Assembly: GCF_017329565.1 (NCBI RefSeq)
Contig: NZ_JAFMTT010000008.1
DNA length: 64,000 nt
Direction: 5' to 3' (one strand)
Source: Alicyclobacillus mali
GTDB lineage: Bacteria; Bacillota; Bacilli; Alicyclobacillales; Alicyclobacillaceae
The position numbers were made by a program, and so were the translations under genes. Shown piece by piece: positions 33,724 through 43,176 of this stretch (positions are counted from its first letter, which is position 1; each line of letters opens with the position of its first letter). The notes below the pieces were generated by a model that saw only the letters and a program-made list of their open reading frames with translations, searched no databases and had not been told where the DNA came from.

Positions 33724-35150
33724 AGAGGCCGCCGAATATTCAGCTTCCTCTGGTGCAGAAAGAACTGGATTACCTGACGAGCGCTCACATCCGTACTCTC
33801 ACACCAGTGATTGGTGCGGGCGTGCACTCCCAAAAAGCGGACAGAAGCCATCCGGTGCGCGGGGAGACAGTGCGCGGACATCTGCGGTTCTGGTGGCGCA
33901 CGGTGTCTCAATCTGGGCCATTAGATCAGTGGATCGATAAATTGCGGGCAGAGGAGGCGCGCAAACGCTCGCTTCCCAAATTGCCGTCCATGGAAGAACT
34001 CGATCCGATCGAACGATTGCGCATTCGCGAAGCCACGATTTGGGGGAGTTCAAGCAGGGCCGGATTGCTGGCTGTGCAAGTGCAAAACCGCGAGTGGGAG
34101 CATCGTGATGTGCGGCGCAGATCAGCAGGGAACGTCGTTGAGGCCTTGGCGTCGCTGATGGGCGTCTCCGTTAAAGGAGGTGCATCATCGCTCGGTTACG
34201 CAGCTTTTTCCCTGCAAGTGAGTCAAAACGATACTCCTGGTGCCTTCTCCGAAGTCGGAATGGGCTCTTTTAACGTGAAGATTGTCTGGAATCCGTGGGC
34301 ACGGCACTTGTGCGACACGGTCAAAGACCAGGTGGGGCGCGAAGTTCTAGAAGCGCTCTGGAGATGGATTCATTTTGGGGGACTTGGCATGCGTTGGCGG
34401 AGAGGTTTTGGGGCGCTGATTTCCGATGATGTCCCGGGTGTTCCGCGTCATTTGGACGAGCTTCGAGATCACCTGCGTTCGCATCCATCCGCAGGTCAGC
34501 CTGCCGTATGCGCCGTACTGGTTAAACCGTCGAACCCACATCGGCGGAGAAACACGTCGGAAACGGCTGTGTGGGACGGGTGGGAGGACTGTTTACAGCC
34601 GCTGCAGCAATATCGACAACCCAGACAGCCGAAGAACGGGCCAACGCGTAGCTTCACGAAGACCCCGTGGCCCGAGGCCAGCGTCATCCGGGCCATTCAT
34701 CGCGGCCGAGGCAACCCGAAGAACGGAGCATTACGGTTTCCGCGTGCCGTGCTTGGTCTTCCAGTTGTATTCCAATTCAAGGGTGAGTCGACGCCGAACG
34801 CCGAACTGAGGCCGGACAAAAGTGGGAATCCTTTGTTGGGTCGACTTCCCAGTCCTTTCATCTTGAGACCGGTCCGCATCGGCGACGCCGTCTACCCGTT
34901 GTGTGTTTGGCTCGAGTCCCCACTGCCATCGCACCAGGAGCATGGATTTGTTCGAATGTCTTTAAAAGTAGGTTCGATGGCTCCGATCACCGTGCCTGCG
35001 ACAGCCGCGCTCTCAGCGATGGAAGACCGTTTCAAGGCCCTAGAGGGGGGCGAGGTGCGGTTCGAGAAGACGAGCGACGCCTTAGCCGATTTTCTTCGCC
35101 ATCTGCGCAAGCAAGGTTTTGAGGTTCTCTATCGTTCCGACGCTACTTGA
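33720..35150 (+). CDS. cmr1: Type III-B CRISPR complex subunit Cmr1
   Basis: 476-residue RAMP protein. The Cmr1 opening is clear: TLTPVIGAGVHSQKADRSHP then VRGETVRGHLRFWWRTV. The Gly-rich loop GGLGMRWRRGFGAL is typical of RAMPs. Cmr1 caps one end of the III-B complex beside Cmr6 and helps bind target RNA. ATGA overlap with csx1 and TTGA overlap with cmr2 put it in the middle of one translationally coupled operon. Confidence 0.93.
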   Translation: MKRPPNIQLPLVQKELDYLTSAHIRTLTPVIGAGVHSQKADRSHPVRGETVRGHLRFWWRTVSQSGPLDQWIDKLRAEEARKRSLPKLPSMEELDPIERLRIREATIWGSSSRAGLLAVQVQNREWEHRDVRRRSAGNVVEALASLMGVSVKGGASSLGYAAFSLQVSQNDTPGAFSEVGMGSFNVKIVWNPWARHLCDTVKDQVGREVLEALWRWIHFGGLGMRWRRGFGALISDDVPGVPRHLDELRDHLRSHPSAGQPAVCAVLVKPSNPHRRRNTSETAVWDGWEDCLQPLQQYRQPRQPKNGPTRSFTKTPWPEASVIRAIHRGRGNPKNGALRFPRAVLGLPVVFQFKGESTPNAELRPDKSGNPLLGRLPSPFILRPVRIGDAVYPLCVWLESPLPSHQEHGFVRMSLKVGSMAPITVPATAALSAMEDRFKALEGGEVRFEKTSDALADFLRHLRKQGFEVLYRSDAT

Positions 35151-36997
35151 AGGACGTGGTGTACTTGCAGAAGTATCTGCTTTCCATCGCCCTGGGACCG
35201 GTACAGGATTTCGTTCAAGCGGCGCGTCGAACACGGGATCTGTGGTTCGGGTCTTATTTGCTATCCGACGTGTCCAAGTGCGTCGCAGCAAGCCTCGTGG
35301 AAGACGGTGCCACGCTGATCTTCCCGCATAAGGAGAGCTTGAGCGGCTCTCAGGCTGTCGCGAATAAAATCCTGGCCGTGTTCGAAGGAGAGTCCGTGGT
35401 TCGTGTCCTGGACCGGGCTCATCAAGCCGCTACCACGTGGTTACGTGAAACGGCACAAACAGCAGTTCAAGCCTTGCAAAGGGAGCTTTCATCCCGCCGC
35501 GATGTGTTCGACGAAGCGCACTTTTTCCGTCAGGTCGATGACTTTCTCGAATTCTACGCGGCGTGGGTGCCGATGACGGATACATACGATCGCGACCGGC
35601 GGCGCGTTGAAGGGATTCTGGCGGCCCGCAAGATGCTTCGGAACTTTGACCCCAACGAAGGGGCGCGAGTGCCGAAATCGAGCTTGGACGGCGTTCGAGA
35701 ATCGGTCCTGCGCATCTCCACGAACGACGCCTTAATCGAACGTGCGCTACGGAGAATGGGCATCCGACCCGGGGAAGCCCTCGACGCGATGGGGCTCATC
35801 AAGCGTCTGAGTGGTCAACGGCCATACCCATCGGTCGTGCGCGTCGCTGTAGACAGCTGGATTCAGGCGGGCATGTCCGACGAGCGCTTTCGAGTGCAAC
35901 TCGGGCGGGTCTCCGAGACATTGGAACGCGTCCTCATAGAGGCACCTGAATTGGACGTGGTGTCATCCGCGAGGGGCCGCGACGGATCCGAGGTCTATGT
36001 GCCGGATCATTACGAAAACTTCCCATACGATGGGAAGGCCCTCTTGGAAGGCTTTTTTGAGCAAGAAGAGTTCCGGCAGTTACAGGAGCAGTATCCCGGT
36101 CTGGCGGATGAGTTAAAGCGCGTGGTGACTCGGTTGCGAGAGATTCGGGGATGTTCGCCTCAGCCCTATCTCGCCGTGTTGATGGCCGATGGAGATCGGA
36201 TGGGCGTTCAAATCGACCGAATGACAACTCCCGACGACCATTCGAACTTCAGCTATCGCGTGTCGGAGTTCGCGCGGCGGGCGCAGGACGTGATCGTCCA
36301 ACACCGTGGGGTTCCGGTCTACGCGGGAGGCGACGACGTGTTCGCGTTTCTGCCCATCGAAACTTGCCTGCGGGCTGCAGACGCACTGCGGAAGCTTTTC
36401 GAAGAGAAGGTGGCATCCGCCGTCGCGAGTGACAAGCCTTCTTTGTCTGTTGGGATCGCCATTGGATATTGCCGAGAAGACCTGGGTTATCTTCGCCAAC
36501 TCGCGCAACAGGCGGAGCATGAGGCCAAGGAGCCGGACCGAAATGGGCTCTGCGTGCTCGTGCAAACGCGTTCGGGCGGCGATCCGATTCGGGTTCGGTG
36601 CCGGTGGGACGAAGACCCTGTGCCGCGCATGGAGCGGCTGGCCGCGTGGCATCAGAGGTCGGAGATTGCGCACACCACAGGATATGTCCTTGAGCAGATT
36701 GGTCGCCTGTACGGCGGCGCCGCGGACGAGGACATCGTGGCGGGTGAACTGCGGCGAGCACTGTCTCGCCGGACGGTGGCGGGTGAGCGCCGGTTTGCCG
36801 ACGACGTCATGGACGACATCACCTCACTGTTTCGATCGCGTTTCCTCGCGCGGCAGGCTCTGCAGGATGGAGCGGCAACCGCCGCGCTTCAGGATTGCGC
36901 TTCGTGGTTGAAATTTGGTCACTGGTTGGCAAGTCACGCGGAACCTGAGGCGTGGCAGAACGTTGAGATCCGCGCCGGCGAGGAGGTGGACACGTGA
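35147..36997 (+). CDS. cmr2: Cas10/Cmr2 without the N-terminal HD nuclease domain
   Basis: 616 residues, short for Cmr2. It begins almost at once with LLSIALGPVQDFVQAARRTRDLWFG, the segment that normally follows the HD domain, so the single-strand DNase domain is missing. The palm polymerase site is intact: MADGDRMG (347-354) and GGDD (394-397), which make cyclic oligoadenylate from ATP on target RNA binding. No four-Cys zinc finger is visible. Start TTG 35147 overlaps the cmr1 stop; GTG 35159 and TTG 35165 are alternatives. Confidence 0.93.
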   Translation: MKDVVYLQKYLLSIALGPVQDFVQAARRTRDLWFGSYLLSDVSKCVAASLVEDGATLIFPHKESLSGSQAVANKILAVFEGESVVRVLDRAHQAATTWLRETAQTAVQALQRELSSRRDVFDEAHFFRQVDDFLEFYAAWVPMTDTYDRDRRRVEGILAARKMLRNFDPNEGARVPKSSLDGVRESVLRISTNDALIERALRRMGIRPGEALDAMGLIKRLSGQRPYPSVVRVAVDSWIQAGMSDERFRVQLGRVSETLERVLIEAPELDVVSSARGRDGSEVYVPDHYENFPYDGKALLEGFFEQEEFRQLQEQYPGLADELKRVVTRLREIRGCSPQPYLAVLMADGDRMGVQIDRMTTPDDHSNFSYRVSEFARRAQDVIVQHRGVPVYAGGDDVFAFLPIETCLRAADALRKLFEEKVASAVASDKPSLSVGIAIGYCREDLGYLRQLAQQAEHEAKEPDRNGLCVLVQTRSGGDPIRVRCRWDEDPVPRMERLAAWHQRSEIAHTTGYVLEQIGRLYGGAADEDIVAGELRRALSRRTVAGERRFADDVMDDITSLFRSRFLARQALQDGAATAALQDCASWLKFGHWLASHAEPEAWQNVEIRAGEEVDT

Positions 36998-38241
36998 GGG
37001 CGGGTTGGATCCTGTTTGAGCCCTTCGACCGTTTGGTGGTCAGGGACGGACGGCCTTTCGGTGGCGAGAACCGTACGCTTCGCACGCTGTCATGGCCCCT
37101 CCCTCCGACGACGGCGGGGGCCGTGCGCACACTGGTGGGTTCTTTGATGTCCAAGGGCGGGCCCGCTTTTACGGACGACCACATTGAGCTCTTGAAACAG
37201 ATCTCCGTGCAGGGCCCCATGCTTGCAGTCATGCGAGAATCAGGGTTCCCGAACCTCTTCGTTCCCGCCCCGCGGGACGTGTGGATGGCGCGGACGGGCG
37301 ATGGCATCAAAGTGGGCGCTATGATTCCCAAACGAATGGGCTCCGACGCGGGGACGGATCTGAGTCACCTGAGCGCTTTCGCCTGTCCGCCTGGTGCGGA
37401 TAAGCCCATCTCGCCCCCCGCTTTTTGGTCGCTCGAAGCGTATGTCCGATGGATGACGTTCGATCACGTCCAATCCAATGGGTTCGAGGCATCCACCGCA
37501 GATCCAGCATCAGCTCTGGCTTCATACCTTGGCTTCGAAACGGCGGGGCAAGCGAGTGGCGAGCGCTCTCTTCATTTCCGATCCGGCCCAGCGGTGGAGT
37601 GGCGCACGCACGTGCAGATGGAAGGCGGACAGCGAAAGACGGGAGGACTGTTCTCTACCTCCGGCCTCCGCTTCCAACATGATGAGCGGATCGCCTGCTG
37701 GGTTGAATTGCCGGACGAGGTCGGGGACGTCTTTCAGAGTCGCTCGGATGTTCCAGGCCATCTCGGTGGGGAACGTGGATTGGCGCGCGTGACGTGGCGA
37801 GAAGCGAGACAACCTGTGCCGGGCGAATGGCGCAGCAGCTCGGCGCTCGCCGAGCCTTACCGCAGCGGCGACTTGCTTCGCCTGGTGTTCTTGACGCCGT
37901 GTCCGTTTGCACGAGGATGGTTGCCCAAGTGGCTCGATGACCGCCTGGAGGGGGAACTGCCGGGCACTCATCTGCGTGTCAGGCTCGAAACGGCCGTGGT
38001 GCCTCGATTTGTTCCCGTCTCGGGTTGGAGTCTCGCGGAACCGCGTGGTCCGAAACCCATGCGAAAGTGTGTTCCCGCGGGTAGCGTATATTTCTTTACC
38101 GTCTTGAACGAGGACGCCTATCGGCCGATCCGGCCTCTGGATTTATGGTGGTCTTCCGTGGCGGATGATCCGCAGGACGCTCGCGATGGATTCGGCGTTG
38201 TCGCCGCAGGACGCTGGGCGTGGGGGGAGGATGTACTGTGA
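36994..38241 (+). CDS. cmr3: Type III-B CRISPR complex subunit Cmr3
   Basis: 415-residue RAMP protein (Cas5 group). N-terminus WILFEPFDRLVVRDGRPFG, then LPPTTAGAVRTLVGSLM, both typical of Cmr3. It binds the 5' tag of the crRNA next to Cmr2. The GTG start overlaps the cmr2 stop (GTGA) and the stop overlaps the cmr4 start in the same way. Confidence 0.92.
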   Translation: MRAGWILFEPFDRLVVRDGRPFGGENRTLRTLSWPLPPTTAGAVRTLVGSLMSKGGPAFTDDHIELLKQISVQGPMLAVMRESGFPNLFVPAPRDVWMARTGDGIKVGAMIPKRMGSDAGTDLSHLSAFACPPGADKPISPPAFWSLEAYVRWMTFDHVQSNGFEASTADPASALASYLGFETAGQASGERSLHFRSGPAVEWRTHVQMEGGQRKTGGLFSTSGLRFQHDERIACWVELPDEVGDVFQSRSDVPGHLGGERGLARVTWREARQPVPGEWRSSSALAEPYRSGDLLRLVFLTPCPFARGWLPKWLDDRLEGELPGTHLRVRLETAVVPRFVPVSGWSLAEPRGPKPMRKCVPAGSVYFFTVLNEDAYRPIRPLDLWWSSVADDPQDARDGFGVVAAGRWAWGEDVL

Positions 38242-39131
38242 CCGTCATTCAGTCGTACTGGGTTTATGCGTATTCGCCCATCCATGTGGGGGCGGGACAA
38301 GGCACGGGATTTGTGGACCTACCTGTCGTGCGGGAAAAGGTGACAGGATGGCCGTACCTGCCGGGCACCTCCATCAAAGGTGTCCTTCGCGATGAATGGG
38401 AGCGAAAGTGTCGACAAAAGGGTACGCCGGAGCAAGACGGTTTGAGAGAGGTCCAGCGGGTGTTCGGCACGCAGGAGCGGGCGGGCATCGCGACGTTCAC
38501 GGATGCCCGCCTGGTGTGCCTGCCGGTCGCGAGCATGATTGGAACCTATGCGTATGTGACTTGCCCCCTCATCCTGCAGCGCCTGGCGCGGGACATGGCG
38601 CTGACAGGTGTTGAAATTCCCGCGTTGTCACGCGCGGTCGAAACCGATCGGGCGTTGGTTTCAAACAGCTCAAAGCTCGCATTCACGTTTCCGTCGAATC
38701 CGGAACCTTCCCTGTACCTTCTGGACTTTTGCCTGAAGTCGGAGAACTGCGACGTTACAACATCCATCGGCCGACGCATTGCGGAAATCCTATTTGACGA
38801 CGAGGACTGGCGTCAGACCTTCGTGGATCGCTTCGTCGTCGTCCATGATCAACTGTTTCAATTCTTTTCTGAGCATGGAACGCAGGTGGACGCACACATT
38901 CGAATGGGCGACAATGGCACCGTTGCCCAAGGGGCGCTTTGGTACGAGGAGTCCCTGCCGCCGGAGTCCGTGCTCGTTGGACTCGTGTCGGTGGATGACC
39001 CGAGGCGCGAGGAAGGGAGCGATTTGGCGAGTCCGTTTCGCGGGCGGGTGGTTACGCAAATAGGTGGCAACGCGACGACGGGCTGCGGGCAGTCCCTACT
39101 CATCTTTGGGCCTGAGAGGGCGGTGGACTGA
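38238..39131 (+). CDS. cmr4: Type III-B backbone subunit Cmr4, target-RNA endonuclease
   Basis: About 297 residues (Cas7 group). It forms the helical backbone and cuts the bound RNA every six bases. The N-terminus YSPIHVGAGQGTGFVDLPVV and PYLPGTSIKGVLRDEW are Cmr4/RAMP motifs, and the acidic residue in FVDLP is at the position of the catalytic Asp in known Cmr4. GGGGGGAGG is seven bases before the GTG at 38238, which overlaps the cmr3 stop. Confidence 0.93.
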   Translation: MTVIQSYWVYAYSPIHVGAGQGTGFVDLPVVREKVTGWPYLPGTSIKGVLRDEWERKCRQKGTPEQDGLREVQRVFGTQERAGIATFTDARLVCLPVASMIGTYAYVTCPLILQRLARDMALTGVEIPALSRAVETDRALVSNSSKLAFTFPSNPEPSLYLLDFCLKSENCDVTTSIGRRIAEILFDDEDWRQTFVDRFVVVHDQLFQFFSEHGTQVDAHIRMGDNGTVAQGALWYEESLPPESVLVGLVSVDDPRREEGSDLASPFRGRVVTQIGGNATTGCGQSLLIFGPERAVD

Positions 39132-39132
39132 A

Positions 39133-39543
39133 ATGCACAGCGTGCTTGACTCCGATTTGCAACCGCGCGCGGTTCAATGGTTGCAACGTGCTAAGAACCT
39201 CGTTCGTGAAGCGGCCGACACTCGTGTGCGTTCCGAATATGCGTCATTGGCGCGTGGATTGCCAGCTTTGCTGCATCAATCCGGTCTCTTTCAGACCATC
39301 GCCTACTTGGAAAGTCGATCTCGCCGGGCCTCCAACAATCCCACGGCTCACGGACTCATGCTCGCTCATCTGGCCTCTCTTTTGTCTCCCTTCACTGGAA
39401 TGAAGGAGCTGAAGACGGATGAGCTTACACAGATGAAACTGCACGAGTATCTCGTCGTATCGCGCCTCTCGCTGGAGGCGGCCTCCTGGTTGAAGCGAAT
39501 GGTCGAAATCCAGTTTGGCGACGAGGAGGAGCCGCATGCGTGA
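39133..39543 (+). CDS. cmr5: Type III-B small subunit Cmr5
   Basis: 136 residues, all-helical as expected for Cmr5, with RAVQWLQRAK near the start and KLHEYLVVSRLSLEAASWLK at the end. It lies along the target RNA groove of the backbone. It starts one base after the cmr4 stop; the frame is open further upstream but the ATG at 39133 gives the usual length. Confidence 0.88.
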   Translation: MHSVLDSDLQPRAVQWLQRAKNLVREAADTRVRSEYASLARGLPALLHQSGLFQTIAYLESRSRRASNNPTAHGLMLAHLASLLSPFTGMKELKTDELTQMKLHEYLVVSRLSLEAASWLKRMVEIQFGDEEEPHA

Positions 39544-40678
39544 TCGTGACATTCGAGGCCCTCTGGCGCAAGAGAGCATGTGGGAGACGGTAGGGGCCAA
39601 GTTGGAGAATCCGGGCCTCGTCTTTCAGCGATTCGGATTCGCCGGCGTGCATGAACCTCAAGGTGATGCCGGGAGTTTGCTGGCCTCGGCATATGAACGA
39701 ATTCACAAGGCGTTCTACGCTGCACAACAGGGCGATCTCTATCTGCGGGTGTATCAACGGGCCGCGTCGATGCCCAGCATGGGACGTACTCGCCATGTGA
39801 GTGGCGAGATCGAGTTTGAAGAACGCGTGGCAGTGGGCCTCGGCCGCGAGTCGGTGTACGAGGTTGGGCTGATGTTCCATCCCGTGTACGGGGTTCCTTA
39901 TATCCCGGGCAGCACATTGAAGGGGCTTTTGTCTCATTTTGTGCACGACGTCGTCGGTCAACAGGGGCGTCATCCGGAATTTCAGCGAGGCGGGGAAGGC
40001 CATCGCTTTCTCTTTGGCACCATTGAACGAGACGACGAGGAACGGAACCGGGGCGCGTTGATCTTCTACGATGCGCTCATCAAGCCCGAGGCGCTCAAAT
40101 CCCTGCGACTCGAGGTCATGACCATTCATTATCCATCCTATTACCGTGGACTGGACACGCCGCACGGAATGGACGACCCCATCCCAGTCCATTTTCTGAG
40201 CCTCGACCGCCCGACGTTTCTCCTCAGGCTCGGAATGGACTGTGAGGAGGAAAAAGCTGAGGAATGGCTCGCCTGGTCGTGGGACCGGCTGTTGGACGCC
40301 CTTTCCCTGTGGGGCGTCGGCGGGAAAAAGTCGAGCGGTTACGGGCGGGCGAAGCGAAGACAAGCGGAGTCGGTCGGGAGCGAAACAGAAGAGGCCCTGC
40401 CGAGTCGGGGATCTGTTCTGCTCGTGAGGCGGATTCAACCTCCCGATGGGAAACAAGGGATCTGGTTTGAGACAGTGAATCCGCCTCGTTTGTATGGCAA
40501 CGCAAGCAGTGTGCCTCCGCACCTGGCGCCAGAAATCGGGGGAACGATGGAGTTGATGATCAAGGAATTTTACCCACATATTGATGCGGAAAGGGTTCTA
40601 TGGGATAAGCCTCCTGCCGCTCGGACTCCGTCGAAAGGAGCAGATCGATCCAAGGGACGACCAGGACCTCGGCGGTAG
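39536..40678 (+). CDS. cmr6: Type III-B CRISPR complex subunit Cmr6 with a C-terminal extension
   Basis: 380 residues. The RAMP core has YIPGSTLKGLLSHFVHDVVG, a FLFGTIERD segment and the Gly-rich GVGGKKSSGYGRAK that normally closes a Cmr6. About 100 further residues follow: an apparent beta-rich stretch (LLVRRIQPPDGKQGIWFETV) and a basic Lys/Arg/Pro tail. The extra part may bind RNA or another subunit. GAGGAGGAG precedes ATG 39536, overlapping cmr5 by 8 bases. Confidence 0.92.
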   Translation: MRDRDIRGPLAQESMWETVGAKLENPGLVFQRFGFAGVHEPQGDAGSLLASAYERIHKAFYAAQQGDLYLRVYQRAASMPSMGRTRHVSGEIEFEERVAVGLGRESVYEVGLMFHPVYGVPYIPGSTLKGLLSHFVHDVVGQQGRHPEFQRGGEGHRFLFGTIERDDEERNRGALIFYDALIKPEALKSLRLEVMTIHYPSYYRGLDTPHGMDDPIPVHFLSLDRPTFLLRLGMDCEEEKAEEWLAWSWDRLLDALSLWGVGGKKSSGYGRAKRRQAESVGSETEEALPSRGSVLLVRRIQPPDGKQGIWFETVNPPRLYGNASSVPPHLAPEIGGTMELMIKEFYPHIDAERVLWDKPPAARTPSKGADRSKGRPGPRR

Positions 40679-40714
40679 ACCTCATCGAATTCGGAGGGCT
40701 TTGAGGTGACGCAC

Positions 40715-41884
40715 ATGACATCCATCGGCGCGAAAGGTGAAGCTCCCCACATCCTGCTCGCCCCCGATTCCTTCAAGGGCTCGCTCACCGCGCGCGAGGT
40801 GGCTGAGGCGATGGCCGAGGGCGTGAGCCGGGCGTATCCATCCGCCCAGTTGACGCTTGTCCCCATCGCCGACGGCGGCGAGGGTACACTCGATGCGATC
40901 GCGACCTCTACCAACGCGCGTTGGTTATCGGCGGTCGTCACGACCGCGAGCGGCCAACCTAAGCAAGGCCGTTTCCTTGCCCTCCCCGATGGCACCGCCG
41001 TCGTCGAGTGCGCGGAGGCCGTCGGCCTGCCGGAGGCCCTCCGTTCGGGCGTCGACGTCTGGCACCGCAAGACCGCTGGCGTCGGCGAGATGATCCGGCA
41101 CGCGCTCGAGACGGGGCATCGCCGCATCGCGGTGGCGCTCGGGGGATCCGCCACGAACGACGCGGGCGTCGGCATGCTCGCGGCGCTCGGCGTGCGATTC
41201 CTCGATGATGCGGACCAGGACGTGCCCCCGGTGCCGGCGGAGTTTCACCGCGTGGTGCGCGTCGACGTGTCTGGCCTCGATGAGCGCCTCCGCGGCGCCG
41301 AGATGCTCGCCGTGTGCGACGTGGACAACCCGCTCGCGGGCGAAAACGGGGCCACCACCGTCTTCGGGCCGCAGAAGGGCGTCTCGACCCACGACGTGAG
41401 CCACTTGGACGCTGCCCTGACCCACATCGCGGCATTGTGCGAGGCGGCCTTTGGCCGCAAAGCGGCAGACCTGCCCGGCGCAGGCGCCGCAGGCGGCCTT
41501 GGCTTCGCGCTCTACCTTCTAGGCGCCACGCGCGTGTCCGGCATTGATTTCGTGCTCGACGCCGTCGGGTTCGATCACGCCCTTCAGCGAGCCGCGCTCG
41601 TCCTCACCGGCGAGGGCCGCACCGACGCCCAGACCGCGCGCGGCAAAGCTGTGGCGGGTGTGGCGCGCCGCGCCCAAGCCCGCGGCGTGCCGGTGTTCTG
41701 TATCTCCGGGGCCATCGGCCCGGGCGCCGAGCAACTGTACGAGCACGGCGTATCCGCCATGTTCTCCATCGCGCCAGGGCCCATCTCGCTGGACGAGGCC
41801 ATGGCGAACGCCACGTCGCTTCTCGCATCGGCGACGGAGAACGCCGTTCGCGCGTGGCTCGCTGGCCGCGCTGGAAAGCCATAG
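40715..41884 (+). CDS. Glycerate 2-kinase (GlxK/GarK family)
   Basis: About 389 residues. It phosphorylates D-glycerate to 2-phosphoglycerate, feeding glycolysis. The motifs LLAPDSFKGSLTA, PIADGGEGT, ALGGSATNDAG and LTGEGRTDAQTARGK are hallmarks of the class II glycerate kinases. GAGGTG lies seven bases before ATG 40715; GTG 40706 is an alternative. No terminator separates it from cmr6 36 bases upstream, so some read-through from the Cmr operon is possible although the function is unrelated. Confidence 0.93.
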   Translation: MTSIGAKGEAPHILLAPDSFKGSLTAREVAEAMAEGVSRAYPSAQLTLVPIADGGEGTLDAIATSTNARWLSAVVTTASGQPKQGRFLALPDGTAVVECAEAVGLPEALRSGVDVWHRKTAGVGEMIRHALETGHRRIAVALGGSATNDAGVGMLAALGVRFLDDADQDVPPVPAEFHRVVRVDVSGLDERLRGAEMLAVCDVDNPLAGENGATTVFGPQKGVSTHDVSHLDAALTHIAALCEAAFGRKAADLPGAGAAGGLGFALYLLGATRVSGIDFVLDAVGFDHALQRAALVLTGEGRTDAQTARGKAVAGVARRAQARGVPVFCISGAIGPGAEQLYEHGVSAMFSIAPGPISLDEAMANATSLLASATENAVRAWLAGRAGKP

Positions 41885-42186
41885 GTCCGCGCGAGCCGGA
41901 AGGGCGCGAATCCTCCGTCGCCAACCGAAAGCGGTGCGCCTCGCGCCGCGGGTCTCGCGCGTGTCCGTGTTGCCAACCGGCCTGCACCATGGCCGCTTTG
42001 GCACCTGCCGTGACTCGAACCGCATCTGCCGCGTTCATGCTACAATGGCTTTGTGGGCGATCTCGCCCTCATTCTTTCACATCTTCTAACACACAAGTAT
42101 ACAAGAGCTGGCACAGGCTCGCGGCGATTGCGCGCCGTGCGCACCGCTTTGCGCGCTGGTCGAGCCTGTCGGCGAGGAGGGGCGAG
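41885..42186 (+). other. Intergenic region with promoter signals for the kdgK operon
   Basis: 302 bases without a convincing gene. A promoter-like pair TTTCAC (42075-42080) and TATACA (42098-42103), 17 bases apart, lies about 85 bases before kdgK. A palindromic GTATAC core overlaps the -10, of the sort seen in GntR-family hexuronate operators, but the flanks are not symmetric. A further TACAAT lies near 42040 without a clear -35. Confidence 0.4.
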
Positions 42187-43176
42187 ATGGCGGAGCGAGA
42201 ACCGAGCGACTTACGCGTCTTGACATTTGGAGAACCGTTGGTGGTCTGCGTACCGGATGGCGCCGGGAAACTGCACCAGGTGCGCCGCTTTCACACGGGT
42301 TGTGCCGGCGCGGAACTGAACACCGCAGTCGGCCTCGCGCGATTGGAGGTCCCCGTCGCGTACATGGCGAAGGTGGGCGATGATCCGTTTGGCGAACAGA
42401 TCCGCCGTGCGCTGCGCGAGGAAGGCGTGGATGACCGACTCGTGACAGCTTCCCACCGGTGCCCAACGGGGATCTACTTCAAACAGTGGGCAGGGATCGA
42501 CGGGCGGACCGAGGTGTTCTACTACCGAAGCCAGTCCGCCATGGCCGAGGAAGGGTTCGCGACGTATCCAGCCGAGGAGTGGCTTGCGTCGGGCGAAATC
42601 AGCTGGGTGCACGGGACGGGCATCACCTGGATGATCGGTGAGGCGGCCCGCGCGGCGAGCGATGCGCTCTTGGAGGCGGCGCGGCGATGTGGCGCCACTG
42701 TCTCGTTTGACATCAACGTGCGCCTCAAGCTGGCGCCCGAAGACGCGTGGCGGGCACTGCTGGCGGAGGTCGCGCCGAAGGTCACGTGGCTCTTTTTAGG
42801 CGACACGGAGGCGGAGATGCTGCTTGGCACGGCACGCGCTCAGGAGGTCTGGGCGTCCATCCGGGACCTGGGCTTTGCTGGTGAAGGCGTGATCGTCAAG
42901 CGGGGCGCGGAAGGGGCGGAGTGGCTGTCGGAGGGCGGCGTACTCCACGTGCCGGCGTGGCCCGTCTCGAACGTGGTGGACACGGTCGGCGCGGGGGATG
43001 GTTTCAACGCGGGATTCATTGCGGGGCGGATGAAGGGCTGGACCACCGAGGAGGCGCTTCGGCTGGCGGCGCTCGTCGGCGCGTGCGCCGTGACCGCCGA
43101 AGGGGATTATGACGGCTACCCGACGTGGCGCGAGGCCATGTCGTATCTCGAGGGCCAGGGAGGCGTGGAGCGATGA
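42187..43176 (+). CDS. kdgK: 2-keto-3-deoxygluconate kinase (PfkB family)
   Basis: 329 residues. It phosphorylates 2-keto-3-deoxygluconate to KDPG. PfkB features are the N-terminal GCAGAELNTAVGLARL sugar site and the C-terminal VDTVGAGDGFNAGF with the catalytic Asp. GAGGAGGGG sits before ATG 42187. It overlaps eda by 4 bases. Together with eda and uxuA it completes the mannonate-to-pyruvate plus glyceraldehyde-3-phosphate route. Confidence 0.93.
   Translation: MAEREPSDLRVLTFGEPLVVCVPDGAGKLHQVRRFHTGCAGAELNTAVGLARLEVPVAYMAKVGDDPFGEQIRRALREEGVDDRLVTASHRCPTGIYFKQWAGIDGRTEVFYYRSQSAMAEEGFATYPAEEWLASGEISWVHGTGITWMIGEAARAASDALLEAARRCGATVSFDINVRLKLAPEDAWRALLAEVAPKVTWLFLGDTEAEMLLGTARAQEVWASIRDLGFAGEGVIVKRGAEGAEWLSEGGVLHVPAWPVSNVVDTVGAGDGFNAGFIAGRMKGWTTEEALRLAALVGACAVTAEGDYDGYPTWREAMSYLEGQGGVER

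Noticed and set aside
42091..42105. GntR-type (UxuR/ExuR) operator around GTATAC
   Set aside because: Only the six-base core is symmetric and the flanks do not match, so I list it only as part of the promoter region.
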